A stretch of DNA of 64,000 nt from JAFECT01 sp036501825 (GTDB lineage: Bacteria > Pseudomonadota > Alphaproteobacteria > Caulobacterales > Caulobacteraceae), in NCBI GenBank assembly GCA_036501825.1, contig DASXZP010000026.1, positions 1 to 64,000 of the forward strand, written 5' to 3'. The notes below the pieces were generated by a model that was not told where the DNA came from, searched no databases, and saw only the letters and a program-made list of their open reading frames with translations. This document shows positions 16,939 to 25,215 of the stretch, in pieces. Position 1 is the stretch's first letter. Each line of letters opens with the position of its first letter. Position numbers and translations under genes: made by a program.

Positions 16939-16970
16939 AGCCCGCCCGGCTCCCGCCGGCGGGCTTTTTT
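16939..16970 (+). terminator. Intrinsic terminator
   Basis: An 8-bp stem AGCCCGCC / GGCGGGCT (16939-16946 and 16958-16965) with an 11-base loop is directly followed by a run of six T. A classic rho-independent terminator in the plus direction with no gene immediately upstream. Confidence 0.8.
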
Positions 16971-17040
16971 GTTTGTGGGTTCCGACCCGGGCAAACACGC
17001 CTGGACAACGGCTAGGGTCAGTTGTCCACTCTGCTCAGGC

Positions 17041-17682
17041 ATGAAACTCAACCAATTCAAGACGGTCTTAAGGCGTTCGCGCACCGGGATAATCACTGGA
17101 ATCGCTGGGGCGGGACTTATTGCGTGTCTGGGGCTTGCAGTCTTCTGGCTGGGACACTCGGCCGAGTGGGCAGCCTGGGCTCAAGCTTTTGGCACGGTGG
17201 CGGCGGTCGTCGCGGCGGGGCGCATCGCACGTCGCCAGAGCGACGAAGCTGCTCAGCGCGAGCTAGGTGCCACTCAAGCACGCCTCCTAACGGCATCACG
17301 GTTGGCTACGCTATTCGCTGTGCGCGTCGGTGTGTTCATCGATGGATGTAAAGATGGGGTCACGGGTCGAAACCTGAACCCAAAGCTGCTGCGGAGTTTC
17401 GAGTCATCCGTGGGGCGCTTAAATCGGTTTCCGTTAGAAGCTTTAGTAGATCCTCATGCTGTCGTTTGCTTTACGCAGGTGCTCGAAGGAGCCGAGTACG
17501 TATTGATTTGGTTCAAGGACACAAACGACATCCTTGAACGGTTTCCTGATCGCCGTGTCGAGACCATCAACAGCGGACTTCCCCACCTCAAAGCCCTTTT
17601 CGTGGAGTTGCAGGAGTGGGAGGTCGCGTTAAGGCGCCTTGCGGAGCCGGAGTGGGTGCCACCTACTCCGAAGCCGGTCTAA
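17041..17682 (+). CDS. Hypothetical membrane-anchored protein (213 aa)
   Basis: 213 residues. The N-terminus has two hydrophobic helices, GIITGIAGAGLIACLGLAVF (about 15-34) and WAQAFGTVAAVVAAGRIA (about 45-62). An Arg/Gln-rich stretch and a mostly helical cytoplasmic part without a recognised domain follow. The ATG at 17041 is chosen because the membrane segments start right after it; the frame stays open upstream but crosses a terminator. Lone proteins of this shape (two helices plus a hydrophilic tail) are common in islands. It stands alone between the cassette and the two-component genes, and its base composition is lower in GC than the following genes. Confidence 0.65.
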   Translation: MKLNQFKTVLRRSRTGIITGIAGAGLIACLGLAVFWLGHSAEWAAWAQAFGTVAAVVAAGRIARRQSDEAAQRELGATQARLLTASRLATLFAVRVGVFIDGCKDGVTGRNLNPKLLRSFESSVGRLNRFPLEALVDPHAVVCFTQVLEGAEYVLIWFKDTNDILERFPDRRVETINSGLPHLKALFVELQEWEVALRRLAEPEWVPPTPKPV

Positions 17683-17839
17683 TTCGTGCCGCCACTGGCG
17701 GCCATGTTGCTGGAACGTGTCAGACAGCGGCGCACGAGCCCGTTAAAGCCATGCCTTGAGCCTGATTCCGCCGGATTGCGCTGGTCTTCCGCGTTTGTCC
17801 GGCGAGGGGTCGACCTCGCTTCGCCCTAGGGGTTGTTCC

Positions 17840-18568
17840 ATGCACGCCGTCCATACCGAGAGCCAGACCCGCATCCTCGTCGTCGATGACGACCAGGAAC
17901 TGCGCGACCACGTGGCCAGCTATCTGGCCGGCCACGGCTACAGCGTGCTGGTCGCGCGCGACGCCTTCTCCATGGAGGCGATGCTCGCCGGCAATGAAGT
18001 GGACCTGGTCATCCTGGACGTGATGATGCCCGGCGAGGACGGGCTGTCGGTCTGCCGCCGGTTGGCCCAGGGCCCCGGTCCCGCGGTGATCATGCTCAGC
18101 GCCATGGGCGACGACACTGATCGTATCCTGGGACTCGAGCTCGGCGCCGACGACTATCTCGCCAAGCCGTGCAATCCGCGAGAACTGCTGGCGCGGGTGC
18201 GTGCGGTGCTGCGCCGCCGCGAGGACGCGGCGCCCGGCGACAGCCTGCGCACTGGGACGCTGTCCTTCCTCGGCTTCACCGTCTCGCCGACGCGGCGGCG
18301 GGTGAAGGCGCCCAACGGCGTCTCGATCCTGTTCACCGCCGGCGAGTTCGCCTTGCTCTGCGCCTTCCTGTCCAAGCCGGAAGTGATTCTGTCGCGCGAA
18401 CGCCTGCTCGAACTCGCGCGCGGCGGCGACGCCAGCACCTCCGACCGCGTGGTCGACGTGCAGGTCAGCCGGCTGCGGCGCAAGCTGCACGCCTGTTCCG
18501 AAACCGAAATCATCCGCACCTTCCGCGGCTCGGGCTACATGTTCGACGCCAAGGTGACGCGCGCGTGA
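17840..18568 (+). CDS. OmpR/PhoB family response regulator
   Basis: 242 residues. The receiver domain has acidic residues in VVDDD (about 14-18), the phospho-acceptor D60 in VILDVMMPGEDG, and the conserved lysine in AKPCNP. A C-terminal winged-helix DNA-binding domain has VDVQVSRLRRKL and IRTFRGSGYMF. The ATG at 17840 directly precedes the receiver domain; an upstream in-frame start would add an unstructured leader. The stop overlaps the sensor kinase GTG start by 4 bases, so the two form one translationally coupled operon. The regulated genes are not evident. Confidence 0.93.
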   Translation: MHAVHTESQTRILVVDDDQELRDHVASYLAGHGYSVLVARDAFSMEAMLAGNEVDLVILDVMMPGEDGLSVCRRLAQGPGPAVIMLSAMGDDTDRILGLELGADDYLAKPCNPRELLARVRAVLRRREDAAPGDSLRTGTLSFLGFTVSPTRRRVKAPNGVSILFTAGEFALLCAFLSKPEVILSRERLLELARGGDASTSDRVVDVQVSRLRRKLHACSETEIIRTFRGSGYMFDAKVTRA

Positions 18569-20001
18569 GCACGGCCGCCGCGACGCGACGTCCGGCGGGA
18601 AGCCGTTGGTCGGGCATGCCGCTCGCGGCCCAGCTCATCGCGCTTCTCGTCGGCGGTCTGGTTGTCGCGCAGTTGGTGACCGCGCTGTTGGTGCTCGAGC
18701 TGCCGCCGCCGCGGGCGCCGGTCTATCGCGCCGCCGACGTGGCCGCGGCCTTGAGCGGCGGAACCCTGCAACCGGTTTATGGCCGCCGCCTGGTGCTCTC
18801 GACCACCCGGAAGCCGCCGCGCCCCAGCGGCGAGGCGTGGATGAACGAGGCCTTCCGCCGCGAACTGGCGCAGGCGCTGCGCGTGCCGGAACAACGCGTG
18901 CGCGTTTCGGTGCATCCGCCGAGCCGCGTGCTCGAGTGGATGGGCGCCGGCTGGGAACGCCGTCAGCGCCGCTTCGGCGAACGGCCGCCGCAAGGTCCCG
19001 ATGCGCGCGGATCCGGCGCGCGAGGGCCGGACTCGCGTGGGCCGCCCCGCCGTGGCGAGCCGCCGATCGTGGGCGACTTCGCCGCCGCCGTGCAGGGCGC
19101 CAATGGTTTGTGGACCATCGCCAGTCCCACGCCCGAGCCGTTCCCGAACGATTGGCAGGCGCGGATCATGCTGTGGCTGTTGGGTTGTCTGCTGGTGCTG
19201 GCGCCGGCGGGTTACTTGTTTGCGCGCCGCATTACCGCGCCGCTGGGCGCCTTCGCCCGCGCGGCCGACCGGTTGGGGCGCGATGCGCGCACCGAGCCCC
19301 TGCGCATTCACGGCCCGGCGGAAGTCAGCGTCGCGGCCCGCGCCTTCAACGAAATGCAGGAGCGCCTGCGCCGCTATGTCGACGACCGGACCGCCATGGT
19401 GGGCGCCATCTCGCACGATCTGCGCACGCCGCTGGCGCGCATGCGGTTCAAGCTGGAAGCAGCGCCCGAGGCGGTGCGTGACGCCGCGCTCAGCGACGTG
19501 ACCCAGATGGAGCACATGATCACCGCCGTGCTGCGCTTCATCAAGGACGCGGGCACGCCCGGCGAGCGCACCAAGCTCGACCTGCTGTCGCTGCTGGAGT
19601 GCGTGGTCGACGAGGCGGCGGGCGCCGGCGCCGACGTGCGCCTGACCTCGACCTATCCCATCGTGATCGAAGGCGATGAGCTTGCGCTACAGCGCCTGTT
19701 CGAAAACCTGGTCGAAAACGCCGCCAAATATGGCCGTCGCGCCACCGTGAGCCTGGTCGAAGCGAACGGAGAAGCGGTTGTGGAGATCGCCGACGAAGGT
19801 CCGGGCATTGCGGCCGCGGAGATGGAACGCGTGTTCGAGCCCTTCTACCGCGCCGAGGCGGCGCGCACCCTCGACGGCTCCGGCGTGGGCCTGGGCCTCG
19901 CCATCGCCCGCTCCATCGCTCGCGCGCACGGCGGCGACGTGACGTTGTCTTCACCAGGGCAGGGCCTGGTGGCGCGGGTGTCTCTGCCGCTGCCGCAATA
20001 A
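18565..20001 (+). CDS. Sensor histidine kinase
   Basis: 478 residues. There are two membrane helices (about 19-46 and 201-221), with a periplasmic loop between them that holds a long Arg/Pro/Gly-rich stretch (about 135-168). A HAMP linker follows, then the H-box AISHDLRTPLARMRF with H284, an N-box (FENLVENAAKYG), G1 (DEGPGI) and G2 (GVGLGLAIARSIA). It phosphorylates the regulator encoded immediately upstream. The periplasmic low-complexity segment is unusual and could be a protein- or polyanion-sensing region; that is only a guess. Confidence 0.93.
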   Translation: MSTAAATRRPAGSRWSGMPLAAQLIALLVGGLVVAQLVTALLVLELPPPRAPVYRAADVAAALSGGTLQPVYGRRLVLSTTRKPPRPSGEAWMNEAFRRELAQALRVPEQRVRVSVHPPSRVLEWMGAGWERRQRRFGERPPQGPDARGSGARGPDSRGPPRRGEPPIVGDFAAAVQGANGLWTIASPTPEPFPNDWQARIMLWLLGCLLVLAPAGYLFARRITAPLGAFARAADRLGRDARTEPLRIHGPAEVSVAARAFNEMQERLRRYVDDRTAMVGAISHDLRTPLARMRFKLEAAPEAVRDAALSDVTQMEHMITAVLRFIKDAGTPGERTKLDLLSLLECVVDEAAGAGADVRLTSTYPIVIEGDELALQRLFENLVENAAKYGRRATVSLVEANGEAVVEIADEGPGIAAAEMERVFEPFYRAEAARTLDGSGVGLGLAIARSIARAHGGDVTLSSPGQGLVARVSLPLPQ

Positions 20002-20017
20002 ACCATTTGCGCCGGTG

Positions 20018-20046
20018 GTCCCGCCGAACGTGCGCTCCGGCGGGAC
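20018..20046. terminator. Hairpin between convergent genes
   Basis: A 9-bp stem (GTCCCGCCG / CGGCGGGAC) with an 11-base loop sits between the kinase stop and the convergent small secreted-protein gene. It lacks a T-run, so it may be only a weak or factor-dependent terminator. Confidence 0.4.
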
Positions 20047-20072
20047 GCGGAAGCGGTTACTGCTGCGGACTC

Positions 20073-20351
20073 CTACTTCGGAGTCGGGGCCGCGTCGGCG
20101 GGGCACGCGCCGTCAGGGATGGTCTTGCCCTTGGACTTGGCGTCGGCGCACTTCTTCGCATTCCAACCCTTGCCATAGGTCATGGCCGGTGAGGCCGCGG
20201 GCGGCGGCGTGGGCTGGGTGGCCGGCGGTGTGGGCGCAGCGGGGGTGGATGGCGGCGCCGGTTGCGGGGGCGTGGTCGGCTGGTCTTGCGCAACGGCTGC
20301 GCTGGCGAACGTCAGTACACTCACACAAGCTAAGGCGGAGATGAGTTTCAT
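20073..20351 (-). CDS. Small secreted proline-rich protein (92 aa)
   Basis: 92 residues: a clear signal peptide MKLISALACVSVLTFASAAVAQ, a Pro/Ala/Thr-rich stretch (about 24-55), then a short conserved-looking tail YGKGWNAKKCADAKSKGK with two cysteines further on. Probably periplasmic or surface-associated. No family is recognised. It stands alone, 85 bases downstream of the MFS gene on the same strand. Confidence 0.7.
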   Translation of the reverse strand: MKLISALACVSVLTFASAAVAQDQPTTPPQPAPPSTPAAPTPPATQPTPPPAASPAMTYGKGWNAKKCADAKSKGKTIPDGACPADAAPTPK

Positions 20352-20436
20352 GTGGCGTCCTTTCGGAACAGCCCCGCCGACAACCGCGACGATGGCTGCA
20401 AGTTCCCAGAAAGGATGTCTGCTGGCGACGAGCGGC

Positions 20437-21804
20437 TCAGCTTGGCGGTGTTGTTTCGCCCGCCGCGATGACCTCGAGCGAACGGCCTTCGGTCGGCACG
20501 CCGAGCAGCACGACCGCCGCGGCGCCCGCCAACAGCACGCCGGTCGCCACGCCGAACACGCCGCCGAAACCGAGGCGCGGAAACAACCACCCTACCAGCA
20601 CCGGCGCGGTGATCGATCCGATGCGCCCGAACGCGGAGGCGACGCCGACGCCGGTCACGCGGATCTCGGTCGGGAAGATCTCCGGCGTGTAGACATACAG
20701 GCCCGCGAAGGCGCCGTTCATGAAGAAGCTGAGCGCGACGCCGGCGGCGATAATCATCGGATCGCTGTTCGCCAGCGCGAGCCACAGGGCCGAAAGCGCG
20801 CCGCCGATTAGATAGCCCGCGATCAGGCCGCGCCGGCCGATCTTGTCGATGAGCAGGGCCGCCGAATAGTAGCCCGGAATCTGGGCGATGAAGATGATCA
20901 AAGAATAGCCGAAACTCTTCGCCACCGTATGCCCCGACTGGGCGAGCAGGGTCGGAATCCAGGTGAAGAAGGCGTAGTAGCAAGCGACCAGGGCGAACCA
21001 GACGATCAGACTCATCGCCGTCAGCTTGCGGAACGCCGGCGACGCAAGGGCGGCGAGATTGGCCAGGGCCGAACCGCCGACCTTCGGCGGGATGGGGGTG
21101 TCCGCCGCCGGTTCGGGCAGGGGCGTGTTCAGACCGCGCGCGGTCTCGCGCTCGGCGCGATCGACGATGGCTTCGGCTTCGGCGATGCGACCGCGGCGCT
21201 CCAGCCAGCGCGGCGATTCCGGCAGCGCCTTCCACCACCACAAGATCAGCACGATAGGTGACGCGGTCAGCAGCATCGCCAGACGCCAATGATGCGGCAC
21301 GAGCGCCGCGCCGAGCAGCGCCGCGCCGACGAATCCGAACGAAAAGAACCCAGCGACAGCGGCGGTAAAGCGCCCGCGATAGCGGCTGGCGACGAACTCG
21401 GAGAGGTAAGGCGCGACGATGGTGCTCTCGGCGCCGGCGCCGACGCCCGCCGCCACGCGCCAGACGTAGAACTGATGCCAGTCGTGCACGAAGGCGTTGC
21501 CGGCGGTGGCCGCGCAATAAACCACGACGGCGCCGATCATCACCGCCTTGCGCCCGAACCGGTCCGCCAGCGCGCCCGCCAGCAGAGCGCCGAAGAAGAA
21601 GCCGATGTAGGACGCCGCGCCCAGCAGACCGGTCTCGACGCTGGTCAGGTTCCAGGCGTCGGGCTTGGAGACCACCGTCAGGATGAAGGCCACCACCGCC
21701 TGGTCCATCGCCTCGAAGGTGTAGCCGAGGCCGCCCATGACCAGCAGGCCCGCGTGAAACCGCGAGAAGGGTAACCGCTCCAGCCGTGCGCCGATCGTAG
21801 CCAT
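20437..21804 (-). CDS. MFS transporter, sugar-porter/NiaP-like
   Basis: 455 residues, 12 predicted helices. The motifs ADRFGRKAVM (loop 2-3), PESPRWLERRGR after helix 6, and DKIGRRGL (loop 8-9) are those of the sugar porter/aromatic-acid MFS group that includes the niacin and benzoate importer NiaP. A central hydrophilic loop of about 60 residues is present. It is followed 92 bases downstream by the proline-rich protein gene. Substrate is unknown; a small carboxylate is plausible. Confidence 0.88.
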   Translation of the reverse strand: MATIGARLERLPFSRFHAGLLVMGGLGYTFEAMDQAVVAFILTVVSKPDAWNLTSVETGLLGAASYIGFFFGALLAGALADRFGRKAVMIGAVVVYCAATAGNAFVHDWHQFYVWRVAAGVGAGAESTIVAPYLSEFVASRYRGRFTAAVAGFFSFGFVGAALLGAALVPHHWRLAMLLTASPIVLILWWWKALPESPRWLERRGRIAEAEAIVDRAERETARGLNTPLPEPAADTPIPPKVGGSALANLAALASPAFRKLTAMSLIVWFALVACYYAFFTWIPTLLAQSGHTVAKSFGYSLIIFIAQIPGYYSAALLIDKIGRRGLIAGYLIGGALSALWLALANSDPMIIAAGVALSFFMNGAFAGLYVYTPEIFPTEIRVTGVGVASAFGRIGSITAPVLVGWLFPRLGFGGVFGVATGVLLAGAAAVVLLGVPTEGRSLEVIAAGETTPPS

Positions 21805-21844
21805 GCCCCTAGGGGTGGCGGGCTTCGGCGTGCGTGTCCAGGGG

Positions 21845-22747
21845 TCAGGGTTGGCGGCGCGGCCTGTCCTCGGCGCGCGCCAGCCAGGCGTCAGGACGCA
21901 CGACGCGGAAGGCGTGGCTGTCGGCGGCGAACTCGTTGAGCAGGTAGGCGTGGCCGTCGCCGATGACCAGCAGGATGCGCTCGCTCGGCTTGGCGTCGAG
22001 GCGGATCAGGTTGTCGAGGATCTTCAGGTTGCGCGCGTGCCAGTAGCCGACCCAGTTGGCGCCGGGATTGCTCTCAGGGCCGCCGAGTAGGGCGATGTCG
22101 TAGTAGAGGCGGTTGGAATAGGCGAGGTAGGCCGGCGAATTGATCGTGCGCAGGAAGCTCGCGACTGTATGGTCGCGCACCAGGGCGGTGTGTTCGCGGT
22201 CGACCGCGGGATCGCGCAAAGCGGTGAAGCGGGCGTCCTCGTGCGCGGCCTTGGCGCCGGCCTCCCAGTCGTAGTCCGCGTCGGTTCCCGGCGGCTCTTC
22301 GTTCCAGTCGACGGCATCGACACGCGCCAAGCCGAGTTTCGCCGCGAGCCGAAGGCCGATCTGGTCCGTTTCGTCAGCGGTCAGCTTGTACTTGCCGGCG
22401 CGGTAGTCGGCGTAGCGCTGGTCGAGCTTGGCCTGGTTCTTGTGACCCCATTCGACGGCGACGCGGGTCGGCTTCCACGCCGCGAGCGCATCGACCACGC
22501 GTTCGATCTCACGCTGGCGCTTGGGCTGCAGCACGTCGTCGACCTTGGCGTCGTGCAGATCGCGGTCCGGATTGCCCAGGTGCACGAGACCCAGCACCAT
22601 CAGGTTCGGACGCGCGGCCAGGGGCCGGTTCTCGATCAACAGCGGCGAGGACGGCGCGCGCGCGCTCGCACTCAGCGCTCCAACGGCGAGCGCCCCGGCC
22701 AGCAGGGCGGCCGCCGCCCCGCAGAGTAATCTGTTGGACAAGACCAT
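21845..22747 (-). CDS. DUF5694 / TraB-like secreted protein, copy A
   Basis: 300 residues with an N-terminal signal peptide (residues 1-30). Conserved points are MVLGLVHLGNPDRDLHD (about 49-65), VAVEWGH (about 97-103) and GDGHAYLL (about 263-270). The glycine-histidine pair and the glutamate place it with DUF5694 and the wider TraB/ChaN/EreA-like fold, whose members bind metal or haem or act as hydrolases. The gene directly downstream of copy B (31-base gap) encodes a clear paralogue, so this is a tandem duplication. The biochemical function is unknown. Confidence 0.8.
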   Translation of the reverse strand: MVLSNRLLCGAAAALLAGALAVGALSASARAPSSPLLIENRPLAARPNLMVLGLVHLGNPDRDLHDAKVDDVLQPKRQREIERVVDALAAWKPTRVAVEWGHKNQAKLDQRYADYRAGKYKLTADETDQIGLRLAAKLGLARVDAVDWNEEPPGTDADYDWEAGAKAAHEDARFTALRDPAVDREHTALVRDHTVASFLRTINSPAYLAYSNRLYYDIALLGGPESNPGANWVGYWHARNLKILDNLIRLDAKPSERILLVIGDGHAYLLNEFAADSHAFRVVRPDAWLARAEDRPRRQP

Positions 22748-22778
22748 GGTCGTCCTCCGTCTTCAGAGTTCAACGCCG

Positions 22779-23597
22779 TCAGCGCGGCAGATAGCCGTTC
22801 GCTTCGACCAGGCGATAGCCCGGTGTTTCGCTCACACACTGGCGCAACAGATAGCCGTGGCCGGCGCCGTAGAAGACCACGATGCGGTCTCCGGGCTTGG
22901 CCAGCTGGATCAGGTTGGCGCATATCAGGAAGTTGCGCTTGTACCAGGCCGCGTCGAGGTTCGCGCCCGGCTGGTCCACGCCTGAGCCAATGCGCAGGAT
23001 GCGGCGATAGAACTGGTGATCACGCAGGACCACCGCTGGATCGTTCAGGTGGCGCAGCGCCTGGGAGATCGTGCCGTGGGCGAGGATGGCGTTCTCTTCA
23101 TCGACCGACTTCACGATCGCCGCGTCTTCCTCGTCCATCAGCTTGGCTTGCCCATGCGCTCTGGCGTAGGCGAGCAGTTCGTCCCACGGAAACTCTCCGT
23201 CGGCGTCGATTCCCCAGACGCCCTCAGCGTGCGCATCCTTCGCCAGGCGGAAGCCCAGCTGCACCACTTCGTTGTGCGACGGCGCCAGCGTGCCGGCGAG
23301 GTATTTTGGATAGCGCTCGGCCACGATGTCCGCAGGCCATTCGACCGCGATCTTGGTGGGCTTGAACCGCGCCAGCGCATCGGTGATGGCGCCGATCTCT
23401 TTCTGACGCTTGGGCGCCAGGACGTCGTCGGCCGTTACGTCGTGGATGTCCTTGCCGGGGTTGGCCATGTGATAGCCGCCGACGATCATCACCTCGATCG
23501 GCGCGGGCGCGGGCGCGGGCGCGGACGCCGCGACGGCGCCGCCGGTCGCTGCAAGGATCAGGGCGGCGGCTACGGGCCACAACAGGCGTCCACGCAT
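22779..23597 (-). CDS. DUF5694 / TraB-like secreted protein, copy B
   Basis: 272 residues with a signal peptide ending near AVAAS (about 24). It has the same landmarks as copy A: MIVGGYHMANPGKDIHD (about 38-54), IAVEWPAD (about 85-92) and YGAGHGYLLRQC near the C-terminus. The ATG at 23597 is used because the signal peptide follows; the frame stays open far upstream but antisense to the decarboxylase. The two copies share layout but only moderate identity, so the duplication is old. Divergent from the decarboxylase gene. Confidence 0.82.
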   Translation of the reverse strand: MRGRLLWPVAAALILAATGGAVAASAPAPAPAPIEVMIVGGYHMANPGKDIHDVTADDVLAPKRQKEIGAITDALARFKPTKIAVEWPADIVAERYPKYLAGTLAPSHNEVVQLGFRLAKDAHAEGVWGIDADGEFPWDELLAYARAHGQAKLMDEEDAAIVKSVDEENAILAHGTISQALRHLNDPAVVLRDHQFYRRILRIGSGVDQPGANLDAAWYKRNFLICANLIQLAKPGDRIVVFYGAGHGYLLRQCVSETPGYRLVEANGYLPR

Positions 23598-23723
23598 CAG
23601 GGTCTCCCTCCCGGCGGGCCGTTGGCGGCCTCTGGGGATAGAGGCGCATATTTCCCCCAACAGATGCGACCCGCGCACATTTCTTTTTGGTAATAGTCGG
23701 GCTCGAACACGCCGGGGAGCGTC

Positions 23724-25148
23724 ATGACGCCCGAAGAATTCCGCCGCCTGGGACACAGGCTCGTCGACTGGGCCGCCGACTACCGCGCCGGGATCGCCGA
23801 GCGGCCCGTGGGGCCCCAGGTCGAGCCGGGCCAGGTGCGCGCGGCCTTGCCGGCCGAGCCGCCGCCGAAGGGCGAGCCCCTCGACCGGGCCATCGACGAT
23901 CTGGACCGGCTGGTCACCCCGGCCATGGTGCAGTGGCAGCATCCGCGCTTCTTCGGCTGGTTTCCCTCCAACGGCCTCGACGCGGGCGTGCTGGCGGACT
24001 TCGTCTCGACCTCGCTGGGCGTGATCGGGCTGTCGTGGAATTCCGCGCCGGCGCTGACCGAGATCGAAGAGGTCACCTGCGATTGGATGCGGCGCATGTG
24101 CGGCCTGTCGGACGCCTTCACCGGCGTGATCCAGGACACGGCCTCGACCGCCTCGCTGGTCGCGCTGATCACCGCGCGCGAACGCGCCACCGACTACGCC
24201 GCCTCGCGCGAAGGCCTGCAGGGCGAGGCCCAGCCGCTGGCGGTCTACGTCAGCACTCACAGCCACAGCTCCGTCGACAAGGCCGCCGCGCTCGCCGGCT
24301 TCGGCCGCGCACACGTGCGCCAGGTTCCGACCGACGCCGAGCACGCCATGCGCCCCGACGCGCTGGAGGCGATGATCGAAGAAGATCTGGCGCGCGGGGT
24401 GAAACCCTGCGCCGTCGTTGCAACCTGCGGCACCACCGGCGTCACCGCGTTCGATCCCTTGGCCGCGATCGGCGCCGTCGCGCGCAAGCACGGCCCTTGG
24501 TTGCACGTCGACGCGGCCATGGCCGGCAGCGGCCTGATCCTGCCGGAGCTGCGCCCGCTGTTCGACGGCATCGAGCTGGCGGACTCGATCATCGTCAACA
24601 CCCACAAGTGGCTGGGCGTGCCCTTCGACTGCACGCTCTATTTCGTGCGCGACCCGCAGACCCTCATCCGCGTCATGTCGACCAATCCCAGCTATCTCCA
24701 CTCCGCGCGCGACGCGGAGGTGAAGAACTATCGCGACTGGGGCATCCCGCTCGGTCGCCGCTTCCGGGCGCTGAAGCTGTGGTTCGTCATCCGCGAGCAG
24801 GGCGTCGAAGGCCTGCAGGCGCGTCTGCGGCGCGATCTCGGCAACGCCCAGTGGCTGGCGGCCAAGGTCGAGGCGGCCCAGGACTGGCGCCTCGTCGCGC
24901 CGGTGAAGCTGCAGACTGTGTGCGTGCGCCACGAACCGGACGGCCTGACCGGCGAGGCACTCGACGCGCACACGCGCGACTGGGCCGAGCGGCTGAACGC
25001 CTCGGGCGAGGCCTGGGTCACGCCGGCGGTGCTCGACGGCCGCTGGATGGTGCGCGCCTCCATCGGCGCGATCGCGACCGAACGGACGGACGTGGAAGCC
25101 CTGTGGGCGGCCATGCGGCGAATGGCCGAAACACCACCGGCAGGCTAG
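23724..25148 (+). CDS. PLP-dependent (aromatic) amino-acid decarboxylase family protein
   Basis: 474 residues of group II pyridoxal-phosphate decarboxylases. The PLP lysine is K295 in NTHKWLG, the ring-pairing aspartate is D263 in HVDAAMAGS, and a stacking histidine is H181 in THSHSS. The N-terminal QHPRFFGWFPSN and VIQDTASTASLVAL segments match tryptophan/tyrosine/DOPA decarboxylases. It removes the carboxyl group of an L-amino acid to give the amine. Followed 67 bases later by a sulfotransferase and then a haloperoxidase-type hydrolase; whether they share a pathway is not clear. Confidence 0.9.
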   Translation: MTPEEFRRLGHRLVDWAADYRAGIAERPVGPQVEPGQVRAALPAEPPPKGEPLDRAIDDLDRLVTPAMVQWQHPRFFGWFPSNGLDAGVLADFVSTSLGVIGLSWNSAPALTEIEEVTCDWMRRMCGLSDAFTGVIQDTASTASLVALITARERATDYAASREGLQGEAQPLAVYVSTHSHSSVDKAAALAGFGRAHVRQVPTDAEHAMRPDALEAMIEEDLARGVKPCAVVATCGTTGVTAFDPLAAIGAVARKHGPWLHVDAAMAGSGLILPELRPLFDGIELADSIIVNTHKWLGVPFDCTLYFVRDPQTLIRVMSTNPSYLHSARDAEVKNYRDWGIPLGRRFRALKLWFVIREQGVEGLQARLRRDLGNAQWLAAKVEAAQDWRLVAPVKLQTVCVRHEPDGLTGEALDAHTRDWAERLNASGEAWVTPAVLDGRWMVRASIGAIATERTDVEALWAAMRRMAETPPAG

Positions 25149-25215
25149 GCATATTTGAGGCTTGACGTTTCCGCGCGGGGACCGTGCTATCCGGTGGGAC
25201 TTGGGGGACAATCGT

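Larger units (their letters stand above)
16427..17040. other. Intergenic stretch between cassette and orphan membrane protein gene
   Basis: About 610 bases with no convincing coding frame. The only structure seen is a pair of hairpins at 16910-16929 and 16939-16970, the second a strong terminator. What transcript it ends is unclear: either a decayed gene or a short RNA starting in the AT-rich area near 16855-16900. Confidence 0.5.
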
